This document shows, in pieces, positions 58,029-64,000 of a stretch of DNA of 64,000 nt (position 1 is its first letter; each line of letters starts with the position of its first letter). The position numbers and the translations under genes were made by a program. The notes under the pieces were generated by a model. The model searched no databases. It was not told the DNA's origin and saw only the letters and a program-made list of their open reading frames with translations. This stretch comes from Candidatus Omnitrophota bacterium (GTDB taxonomy: Bacteria > Omnitrophota > Omnitrophia > Omnitrophales > Aquincolibacteriaceae): contig CAIJHQ010000017.1 of assembly GCA_903820505.1 (NCBI GenBank), forward strand, positions 124,001-188,000, written 5' to 3'.

Positions 58029-59231
58029 ATGCATTCCCGAATCTATCGAGCGGCCGTTTTTTTCCTGCTCTTTTTTTATTGCGTCGCGATGGCCTTTGCC
58101 GGGAGCGCCCTCAAAGACCTTTCCTTCCCTCTTCCGCAAGACCTTAAGGGTTACCATAAGATCCGCATTCTTGTCATAAAGAACAGACCCGAGGTCCAGG
58201 TCAGCTGCAGGTCCCCCTTTGAGGTTTTTGATGATCAAGGACGTTCCGTGTTCAAAGGCGCAAGCCTCACGGGTGCGACGATCAAACCGATGGCGGAGGG
58301 GGTTCAGTGGTGGAATCAAGTCGTCCCGACACGGTTTCTTTTACTGCAGAGCGTTGGGAACGGCGTTCGGGTCGGCGGTACCGGACTTTTCGGGGACACG
58401 ATCTTGTTCTATAAGAACCCGAAAGGCAGCCTCGATGTCATCAACGAACTGGACCTCGACGATTACCTGAAAGGCGTGCTCCCTTTCGAGGGGAATCCGA
58501 AATGGGCCTTCGAGTCGCTGAAGGCGCAGGCGATCGTTTCCAGGACCTTTGCGCTTACGCGCATGATCGAGCGTCATGATCAGGAATATGACGTGATGTC
58601 CGGGATTTTCAGCCAGGTTTACACCGGCAAGAACCTCGAAAACGAAAAGACGAACGAGGCCATTGCCGCGACGAAGGGTGAGGTGCTGACGTATAACGGG
58701 AAACTTTTTCCGGCCTATTTCCATTCCACTTGCGGCGGCGCGACGACGGCCGCGGACCTTGTCTGGCCCGTTAAGCCGCATCCGGCCCTCCAAGGCGTGG
58801 AGTGCCGTTTTTGTGAAAAGTCCCCGCATTACAAGTGGGAAGCCAGGATTATGCCGGCCGAGATCAAGGAGAAACTCGCGAAGCACGGCATGCCCGTCAA
58901 CGAGGTGCTGGGCATCAAGACCGGCAAGGTCGACCGCACGGGACGCGCACACACACTCATCATCAAAAGCACCTGGTGGGAAAAGACCTTGGATGCGGAT
59001 GCTTTCCGGGTCTGGTTCGACCCCATGAAGCTCAAGAGCAATTTGATCACGCGGATCCGGCTTAACGACGACGGCGCGTTCGTGTTCAAAGGCAAAGGTT
59101 GGGGGCACGGCGTGGGGCTTTGCCAGTATGGGATGAAATATCTCGGGGAACTGGGCTACGGCTTCAAGGAAATTCTGGGTTATTACTACCCCGGTTCCCA
59201 GGTTGTCGAAGTACAAGAATTTATGACATAG
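58029..59231 (+). CDS. SpoIID/LytB-domain protein (peptidoglycan lytic enzyme-like)
   Basis: 400 residues from ATG 58029 (an ATG at 58020 overlaps the -10 box, so it is less likely). A signal peptide (YRAAVFFLLFFYCVAMAFA) precedes a beta-rich part (about 30-125). The SpoIID catalytic domain follows: DYLKGVLPFEGNPKWAFESLKAQAIVSRTFALTRM with the catalytic Glu in LPFEGNP, then FPAYFHSTCGGATTAADLVWP and GKGWGHGVGLCQYGMKYLGELGYGFKEILGYYYPG. The last block is the common SpoIID ending. It cleaves denuded glycan strands in the periplasm. Outside spore formers it is linked to septum remodelling. Confidence 0.88.
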   Translation: MHSRIYRAAVFFLLFFYCVAMAFAGSALKDLSFPLPQDLKGYHKIRILVIKNRPEVQVSCRSPFEVFDDQGRSVFKGASLTGATIKPMAEGVQWWNQVVPTRFLLLQSVGNGVRVGGTGLFGDTILFYKNPKGSLDVINELDLDDYLKGVLPFEGNPKWAFESLKAQAIVSRTFALTRMIERHDQEYDVMSGIFSQVYTGKNLENEKTNEAIAATKGEVLTYNGKLFPAYFHSTCGGATTAADLVWPVKPHPALQGVECRFCEKSPHYKWEARIMPAEIKEKLAKHGMPVNEVLGIKTGKVDRTGRAHTLIIKSTWWEKTLDADAFRVWFDPMKLKSNLITRIRLNDDGAFVFKGKGWGHGVGLCQYGMKYLGELGYGFKEILGYYYPGSQVVEVQEFMT

Positions 59232-59430
59232 TGCTGCGGGACTTTACGCTTTAAGACGAGCTCCAACGAGGGGTCGCATACCCTGCGGTATCCCTTCCAT
59301 GTTATACGTTTGCGAAATGTTTTTTTACCAAGACAAGCACGGTAACCCATTCTTTCCCCAATACCTTCCGGCAGATGTATTCTTGGCGAAAGGCCTAAAG
59401 TAAGATAGACTATGACCCGTTTTCAACTGT
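59232..59430. other. Non-coding stretch between spoIID-like gene and repeat region
   Basis: I see no gene, terminator or clear promoter here. Together with the repeats at 59431-59763 it forms the longest gap without a gene in the window (about 530 bp up to the tRNA). Confidence 0.6.
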
Positions 59431-59519
59431 GCGCCCGCTCTGATTTCTGTTGGGAGAAGCAAGGAAATCAGGACTGGCGCTAGTCTCGATAGAAGTAAAA
59501 GAAACTTTAAGGTTACTAG
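59431..59519 (+). repeat. tRNA-Arg leader repeat, unit A (89 bp)
   Basis: Begins GCGCCCG (identical to the tRNA 5' acceptor strand) and ends TTACTAG. It is nearly identical to unit B at 59677-59764, with one indel and a few substitutions. The inner arms CTGATTTC/GAAATCAG form a hairpin. The MITE copy 2 is inserted in its terminal CTAG. Confidence 0.78.
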
Positions 59520-59596
59520 TACTGCGTCACATTAAATTTTATAGGTTCGCAGTACTGTACCGTGTACCCTTAAAAATTAAAGTGACACGGCACTAG
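59517..59596. mobile_element. IS630-type MITE, copy 2 (80 bp)
   Basis: 75 of 80 bases match copy 1 (591-670). The element sits in the CTAG at the end of leader unit A, so CTAG borders both ends. The first hairpin is kept (AGTACTGCG/CGCAGTACT, one base pair longer than in copy 1). The second hairpin has one A/C mismatch. No transposase nearby. Confidence 0.7.
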
Positions 59597-59600
59597 CAGT

Positions 59601-59634
59601 CACCCTACGAAGCTTTCTTTGAGCTTCGAGGGTG
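59601..59634. other. Hairpin after MITE copy 2
   Basis: CACCCT-A-CGAAGCT (59601-59614) pairs with AGCTTCGAGGGTG (59622-59634) with one bulged A. It is not followed by a clean T-run, so terminator activity is uncertain. It lies between the two leader repeat units. Confidence 0.5.
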
Positions 59635-59676
59635 TTGTACTAAATCGACAAGATTTGGTGCGCCCGTTATTTGAAT

Positions 59677-59763
59677 GCGCCCGCCCTGATCTTTGTTAGA
59701 GAAGTAAGGGAATCAGGACTGGCGCTAGTCTCGATAGAAATAAAAGAAACATTAAGGTTACTA

Positions 59764-59764
<1 letters not shown>
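59677..59764 (+). repeat. tRNA-Arg leader repeat, unit B (88 bp)
   Basis: Same unit as A. Its last base is the first base of the tRNA gene, so the tRNA starts GCGCCCG exactly where a third unit would begin. A further lone GCGCCCG is at 59660-59666. Confidence 0.78.
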
Positions 59765-59837
<73 letters not shown>

Positions 59838-59891
59838 TCCTACTTTATGCCGCACCGCCGGTTGAATTTTCCGGAAGAAGGAAGAACGTCG

Positions 59892-60584
59892 ATGAAGTTT
59901 TCCAAGGTCCTCAATGTGGGTTCGATCGGGTTGCTGGCGGTCGCTCTTGTGCTGGGCGGCGTGAGCCTGAACCGGTGGATCCAGAAGGAACGCGTTTTGC
60001 GGCAGATCATCGAGCGGCTCACCGCCGAGACGCGCCTCGCGGAGGTCTTGGTCACCCGGAGCGAGTATGACGAGGTCTCGAAACGGATCAAGACCACGAT
60101 CAAATTCCTCGAATATGACATATTGGGGAAACCGCTGGAGCCGCAATATTTCACTTTCCAGGGGAATATAATCCAGTTCCAATCGCTCGTGATCCGGTTC
60201 CAGGATAAATTGGTCGAGGCCGGTGACCGGTTGCGCGGCAAGAGCATCGCCCTTTTCCTGAAAGCCTTCGTGCTGGACGGCCCCAAAACGCAGGAATTCG
60301 AGATTACTTCCGCAAAGACGGTTCCCGCCGGCTACCGGACCCAAAAGGCGGTGAACGCGTATGAAACGAAATTCTGGGAGGAATTCTGGCGGTACGCTCT
60401 CGATCCCGCGAAACGGGACCTCGCGGGCGTCAAGAACGCGCAGATCGAGGCTCCTGGGTCCATGTTCCTGCCGGGCACGATCTACACTCTCGTGATCGAA
60501 CACGACGGCGGCATCCGCATCGACGCGCAACCGGTCCCCGAGATCGTCAAAGGAGAGAAAATTGAGATCGCGACGAAACCCTGA
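59892..60584 (+). CDS. Single-span membrane protein of unknown function
   Basis: 230 residues from ATG 59892; a GAAGGAAGAA run lies upstream. An in-frame ATG at 59847 would add 15 residues. One N-terminal membrane segment (VGSIGLLAVALVLGGVSLNRWI) is followed by a coiled-coil-like helix (EERVLRQIIERLTAE region) and a beta-rich domain (FTFQGNIIQFQSLVIRFQDKL, IYTLVIEHDGGIRIDAQ). I do not recognise the family. It overlaps the next gene by 23 bp and lies behind tRNA-Arg. It may be an envelope or division factor; the sequence does not say which. Confidence 0.72.
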   Translation: MKFSKVLNVGSIGLLAVALVLGGVSLNRWIQKERVLRQIIERLTAETRLAEVLVTRSEYDEVSKRIKTTIKFLEYDILGKPLEPQYFTFQGNIIQFQSLVIRFQDKLVEAGDRLRGKSIALFLKAFVLDGPKTQEFEITSAKTVPAGYRTQKAVNAYETKFWEEFWRYALDPAKRDLAGVKNAQIEAPGSMFLPGTIYTLVIEHDGGIRIDAQPVPEIVKGEKIEIATKP

Positions 60585-61140
60585 ACGGAAGTCCGGACCG
60601 GTCTCCGCGAAAAAGGCCGCGGGCCCGCTCATTTGCCACGTAGCGGTGCTCGGAAGCGGGACCGTCAAGGAAGGTTCTCCGGTCTATAAAAAGGCCCTTC
60701 TCCTCGGAAAAAAACTCGCGAAAGAGGGGATTACCGTTTATCACGGCGGCTACGGCGGTGTCATGGAGGCCGTCTCCCGCGGCGTGAAAGACGCCGGCGG
60801 TCACAGCGTGGGCGTGACGATCGGAAAGTCCCTGCGCGGCGCGAATCCGTGGGTCGGCGCGGAGATCAAAGCGCCTTCCTGGAAAGAACGGCTTTTTAAG
60901 CTGATCGAAAAAGGGCAGGCCTACATTTTTCTCGACGGCGCGACAGGGACCCTCAATGAACTTTTTTTTGTCTGGGAGATGGCGAACAAAAAGCTCCACA
61001 AGAAACCCATTATTATTCTCGGCCGGCGGCTCCATCGATGGGTGAAGACGCTTCAAAAAGATCCGTTGCTGAAAATTCCGGAGAATCTTCATCTGGCCCC
61101 GTCCATTCCTCATGTTATTAAAAAATTGACCCGGGGGTAG
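60562..61140 (+). CDS. LOG-family (SLOG/Rossmann) protein, TIGR00725-like
   Basis: 192 residues from TTG 60562 with AAAGGAGAG spaced well. The LOG/lysine-decarboxylase-like fold is shown by VAVLGSGTVKEGSPVYKKALLLG, then YHGGYGGVMEAVSRGVKDAGGHSVGVTI. A FLDGATGTLNELFFVWEM segment is the equivalent of the P-G-G-x-G-T-x-x-E motif, with the first Pro-Gly-Gly changed to DGAT. The family includes nucleotide 5'-monophosphate phosphoribohydrolases. The altered motif leaves activity uncertain. It starts inside the end of the upstream gene. Confidence 0.82.
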   Translation: MRSRRNPERKSGPVSAKKAAGPLICHVAVLGSGTVKEGSPVYKKALLLGKKLAKEGITVYHGGYGGVMEAVSRGVKDAGGHSVGVTIGKSLRGANPWVGAEIKAPSWKERLFKLIEKGQAYIFLDGATGTLNELFFVWEMANKKLHKKPIIILGRRLHRWVKTLQKDPLLKIPENLHLAPSIPHVIKKLTRG

Positions 61141-61193
61141 GGGGCAGGAAGTGCCGCGCGGGGTGCTCATGCTTCGATCCCCAATATTGACCT

Positions 61194-62231
61194 ATGAAAT
61201 TATCGGACCTCGATTACCCATTACCGAAAGAAAAGATCGCCCTGTTTCCGACAGAAAAGCGGACCGACGCAAAACTCCTGTGCGTGGATAGGGCGACCGG
61301 AACTTGCTCGCACCGGACCTTCCGGGACCTTCCGGAACTTTTGAAACCGGCGGACCTTCTTATCCTGAACGATACCCGGGTATTTCCCGCGCGGCTTTTC
61401 GGCAAGAGACCGACCGGCGGCAAAGTCGAGGCCCTCCTTCTCAAGGAGCTCGACGGAAATACCTGGGAAGCCTTGCTCAAACCGGGCGGCCGGATTCAGG
61501 AGGGGGCGACGCTGTCGTTCGGACAGGACGGCTCGGCCCTTGAGGCAACGGTCCTCGATTCGCTTGTTCCCGGCTCCGGGAAAAGACGTCTCCGGTTCCT
61601 TGGGGGAAATTGCAAAGAAAAACTCCGGAAGCTCGGACATATTCCGCTGCCGCCTTACATCGACCGGCCGGATCTTCCGGCGGACCGCGAGCAGTATCAA
61701 ACTGTGTTCGCTGAAAAAGAAGGCGCGGTAGCGTCACCGACAGCGGGACTTCATTTCGATAAACCCTTGCTGGAAAAGATCGCCGCAAAGGGCGTGGAGA
61801 CCGCGCCGCTCACGCTTCACGTAAGCTACGGGACTTTTCAACCGATCACGGCGGAGAAAGTCGAAGACCACCGGATGTTCGAAGAAGAATTCGAGATCCC
61901 GGCCGAAACCGCCCGGAAGATCAACCGGGCCAAACAAGCCGGCCGGCGTGTTATCGTGTGCGGGACGACCTGCGTCCGGGCGCTCGAATCCTCGGTAAAC
62001 GGCGCGGGAGAGGTGCTGGCTCAAAAAGGAAAAACTTCCATTTTTATTTATCCGCCGTACGATTTTAGAGTCATGGACGGACTGATCACGAATTTCCACA
62101 TGCCCAAAAGCACGTTGCTTGCGATGGTCGCGGCGTTCCTCGGATATGAAAAGACGATGGCGGCTTATCGGGTCGCCCTGGAGAGCGGTTACCGTTTTGC
62201 CAGCTATGGCGACGCGATGTTCATCGTATGA
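61194..62231 (+). CDS. queA: S-adenosylmethionine:tRNA ribosyltransferase-isomerase
   Basis: 345 residues, normal QueA length. It starts MKLSDLDYPLPKEKIALFP, with LLILNDTRVFPARLFGKR, then RYQTVFAEKEGAVASPTAGLHF-type segment (ASPTAGLHF is diagnostic). Later come HVSYGTFQPITAEKVEDHRM and GLITNFHMPKSTLLAMVAAF. It transfers the ribosyl group of SAM to preQ1-tRNA to make epoxyqueuosine. The next gene, tgt, performs the preceding step, so both steps are adjacent. No ribosome-binding site is obvious before the ATG. Confidence 0.96.
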   Translation: MKLSDLDYPLPKEKIALFPTEKRTDAKLLCVDRATGTCSHRTFRDLPELLKPADLLILNDTRVFPARLFGKRPTGGKVEALLLKELDGNTWEALLKPGGRIQEGATLSFGQDGSALEATVLDSLVPGSGKRRLRFLGGNCKEKLRKLGHIPLPPYIDRPDLPADREQYQTVFAEKEGAVASPTAGLHFDKPLLEKIAAKGVETAPLTLHVSYGTFQPITAEKVEDHRMFEEEFEIPAETARKINRAKQAGRRVIVCGTTCVRALESSVNGAGEVLAQKGKTSIFIYPPYDFRVMDGLITNFHMPKSTLLAMVAAFLGYEKTMAAYRVALESGYRFASYGDAMFIV

Positions 62232-62240
62232 GAAGAAAAA

Positions 62241-63362
62241 ATGAAGAAATTTGGATTTAAACTGCAGGCGACGGATAAGAAATGCAACGCGCGGGTCGGG
62301 AAGGTCACGACGCCGCACGGGACATTTGAGACGCCGGTCTTTATGCCGGTCGGGACGCAAGGCAGCGTGAAGGCGATGCTGCCGCGTGACCTCAAGGAGG
62401 CCGGGACCGAAATCCTGCTTTCGAACGCTTATCATCTTTATATCCGGCCGGGTCTTGAAGTCCTGAAAAAGATCAAAGGGCTCCATCGTTTCATGGGTTG
62501 GGATGGGGCCATCCTCACCGATAGCGGGGGATACCAGATCTTTTCGCTCAGCAAGCTTCGCAGCATTACGGAGGAGGGAGTGAAGTTCAATTCCCATTTC
62601 GACGGCCGCGAGATCTTTCTGACGCCGGAGAAAGTGATCGAGATCCAGGAAGTGCTCGGAAGCGATATCGCGATGATCCTCGACGAATGTCCGGCCGCGA
62701 CTAAGGATAAAAAAACGGTCGAGAAAGCCGTTAATGTGACTCTGCGGTGGGCGAAGCGCGCCAAGAAGTGTCATAAGCTCAAGGAGCAGGCGCTGTTCGG
62801 TATCGTGCAGGGCGGGACGTTCAAGGACCTGAGGAAAGAGTCCCTGGAGCGGACGCTGGAAATAGGATTCGACGGATACGCCCTCGGGGGGCTCAGCGTC
62901 GGCGAACCCAAGGAGGAAATGATGGAGGTCCTCGAAGAGATCCTGCCGCTCATGCCGGAGGACAAACCCCGCTACCTGATGGGCGTGGGGGTTCCGCTGG
63001 ATTTTTTTGAGGCGGTGGAACGCGGGGCCGACATGTTCGATTGCGTGAACCCCACCCGGTATGGCCGGAACGGGACGGCGTTCACGAGCGAGGGACTGGT
63101 GGTGGTCCGCAACGGGAAATACCAGAAAGACCCGCGGCCGGTCCAGAAAGATTGCGATTGTTACACTTGCAGGAATTTCTCGAGGGCCTACTTGCGGCAT
63201 TTGGTGAACAGTCACGAGATCCTCGGGGCGCAATTGATTACCTTGCATAATGTCTATTTTTTTGTAAACTTAGTGAAATCCATGCGGGAGAAGATCCGGG
63301 AAGGACGGTTCCTGCAGTTCAAAAAAGCCTTTTTTAACCGTTACGATTCCGAAAACCGGTAA
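62241..63362 (+). CDS. tgt: tRNA-guanine transglycosylase
   Basis: 373 residues, standard bacterial Tgt. It has TPVFMPVGTQGSVKAMLP, the substrate-binding LTDSGGYQIFSL (catalytic Asp), GGLSVGEPKEEM, then the nucleophile region DCVNPTRYGRNGTAF. The zinc site CDCYTCRNFSRAYLRHL closes with a His. It exchanges G34 of certain tRNAs for preQ1. It lies 9 bp after queA and 23 bp before yajC, the arrangement typical of queA-tgt-yajC-secD operons. Confidence 0.97.
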   Translation: MKKFGFKLQATDKKCNARVGKVTTPHGTFETPVFMPVGTQGSVKAMLPRDLKEAGTEILLSNAYHLYIRPGLEVLKKIKGLHRFMGWDGAILTDSGGYQIFSLSKLRSITEEGVKFNSHFDGREIFLTPEKVIEIQEVLGSDIAMILDECPAATKDKKTVEKAVNVTLRWAKRAKKCHKLKEQALFGIVQGGTFKDLRKESLERTLEIGFDGYALGGLSVGEPKEEMMEVLEEILPLMPEDKPRYLMGVGVPLDFFEAVERGADMFDCVNPTRYGRNGTAFTSEGLVVVRNGKYQKDPRPVQKDCDCYTCRNFSRAYLRHLVNSHEILGAQLITLHNVYFFVNLVKSMREKIREGRFLQFKKAFFNRYDSENR

Positions 63363-63385
63363 CTTGTAATTCTGAGGAGAGTGTC

Positions 63386-63697
63386 ATGTTCGAACAGATC
63401 GCGTACGCAGCCGAGGCCGCGCAGGAAACCCAGCAGGTGAAGCCGATGTTCCAGTTCCTCCCCATCATCCTGATGTTCGGGATCTTTTATTTCCTGCTGA
63501 TCCGTCCGCAGCAGAAAAAGCAGAAGGAACTGCAGAAAATGGTCACCGAGCTCAAAAAAGGGGACAAAGTGATCACGAACGGCGGCCTGATCGGGACCAT
63601 TTCGAGCGTCCAGGAGGATTATTTCGTTCTGACCCTTGGGGATTCGGACGTAAAGGCCGAAGTACTAAAGAGCGCCGTCATCGGTGTACGGAAATAG
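63386..63697 (+). CDS. yajC: Preprotein translocase subunit YajC
   Basis: 103 residues. One membrane segment (FLPIILMFGIFYFLLI, about 24-40) is followed by RPQQKKQKELQKMV and KKGDKVITNGGLIGTISSV, the conserved YajC cytoplasmic part. It is an accessory subunit of the Sec complex along with SecD and SecF. A GAGGAGAG site precedes the ATG. It is followed by a 123-bp gap with an internal promoter-like box and an inverted repeat. Confidence 0.95.
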   Translation: MFEQIAYAAEAAQETQQVKPMFQFLPIILMFGIFYFLLIRPQQKKQKELQKMVTELKKGDKVITNGGLIGTISSVQEDYFVLTLGDSDVKAEVLKSAVIGVRK

Positions 63698-63709
63698 GAG
63701 AAAGCCTGT

Positions 63710-63814
63710 CCCGTTAGAGTTTTAACCTGCGAGTCATTCTGACGGGTCCTTAATGGTATAATTGTTCCTGGAATGAAGAATGGGATGTTTTCGATCATTT
63801 GAAACTCTAACGGG
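63710..63814 (+). promoter_or_regulatory. Long-range inverted repeat and internal promoter before secD
   Basis: CCCGTTAGAGTTT (63710-63722) is the exact reverse complement of AAACTCTAACGGG (63802-63814); the pairing can extend by two or three more bases. A TATAAT box at 63757-63762 lies between the arms. The second arm includes the purine-rich bases just before the secD ATG. See the findings. Confidence 0.55.
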
Positions 63815-63820
63815 GTGAAC

Positions 63821-64000
63821 ATGGATAAAAATTATAAGTGGAAAGTCCTGCTGATCGTCGGGCTCGTCGTTTTTTCTATTTGGAAGGCCTATCCTCCTCA
63901 ACAGAAGATCAATCTGGGGCTTGATCTTCAGGGCGGCGTTCAGCTGCTCCTTCAGGTCGATATGGATAAGGTGCCGGAAGAGGCGCGCAAAGACGTGACC
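63821..64000 (+). CDS. secD: Preprotein translocase subunit SecD, 3'-truncated by window edge
   Basis: 60 residues from ATG 63821 to the window end in an open frame. An N-terminal membrane span (WKVLLIVGLVVFSIW) is followed by KINLGLDLQGGVQLLLQVD, the diagnostic first periplasmic SecD signature. The remainder lies outside. Its start is preceded by AACGGGGTGAAC, which is only a weak ribosome-binding site and is part of the inverted repeat. It is the last gene of the queA-tgt-yajC-secD run seen here. Confidence 0.93.
   Translation, partial: MDKNYKWKVLLIVGLVVFSIWKAYPPQQKINLGLDLQGGVQLLLQVDMDKVPEEARKDVT

Noticed and set aside
61734-63248. Long open frame on the minus strand opposite queA and tgt
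   Set aside because: Both queA and tgt are complete and certain; the antisense frame has no recognisable content.

Overview
This 64 kb window comes from a bacterial chromosome of moderately high G+C content. It has short intergenic gaps, many ATGA or TGATG start/stop overlaps, and sigma-70-type -10 boxes that often carry the extended TGn motif. The gene content suggests an uncultured Gram-negative bacterium of the PVC/Omnitrophota kind. The pointers are an exosortase-associated TIGR04073-type protein, a GH57/DUF3536 protein, a fused ETF beta-alpha gene, large TPR proteins, SpoIID/LytB, and YajC/SecD behind queA-tgt. The phylum is inferred from gene content; no rRNA gene or ribosomal-protein cluster is present to settle it. 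There is no CRISPR array, prophage or transposase gene.

Layout. (1) 0-10.4 kb is a surface-polysaccharide island: two SAM methyltransferases, a ChbG/HpnK-type deacetylase, three glycosyltransferases, an SGNH-hydrolase/TPR fusion, a pentapeptide-repeat/TPR membrane protein and an ArnT/GT39-like membrane protein. (2) 10.5-13.9 kb holds glgB and an exported glycosidase-like protein. (3) 14.0-16.9 kb holds a small exported protein, then an ECF sigma / anti-sigma / Spy-like envelope-stress unit with two matching ECF promoters, then rubrerythrin. (4) 16.9-24.8 kb holds class II aldolase, two exported unknowns, a flavodoxin-fold oxidoreductase, and a translationally coupled pair of an HprK/PEPCK-like kinase and a GH57/DUF3536 enzyme. 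(5) 25-37.8 kb is an electron-transfer region: a divergent acyl-CoA dehydrogenase, an ETF-QO-like protein with a two-cluster ferredoxin tail and a divergent two-gene ETF, then a canonical ETF-quinone oxidoreductase and a fused EtfB-EtfA. A lipoprotein-type acetolactate decarboxylase and a DUF47-PiT phosphate transport pair lie among them. (6) 37.9-43.6 kb holds envelope proteins (PDZ, TIGR04073, thioredoxin) plus thiD, thrH and HIT. (7) 43.6-52.4 kb is a signalling cluster: two histidine kinases, a PilT/PilU-type ATPase, a SpoIIE-type phosphatase, a receiver protein, an EAL protein and a PilZ protein. (8) 52.4-64 kb holds an AddA-like helicase-nuclease, a Gph-like HAD phosphatase, TrmI, a peptidoglycan-binding lipoprotein, SpoIID, tRNA-Arg(CCG), a LOG-family protein, queA, tgt, yajC and the start of secD.

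How the parts work together. The island builds and exports surface glycan, while glgB, GH57 and the aldolase handle storage polysaccharide and glycolysis. The 25-37.8 kb region looks like two parallel routes carrying electrons from flavin dehydrogenases through ETF to a membrane quinone. The first route is highly divergent and its substrate is unknown; it is the best candidate here for an undescribed system. Other notable signals are two 80-bp IS630-type MITE copies 59 kb apart, a duplicated tRNA-Arg leader, a matched pair of ECF promoters, an inverted repeat that could hide the secD ribosome-binding site, a terminator lying inside a signal-peptide coding sequence, and several probable leaderless genes.
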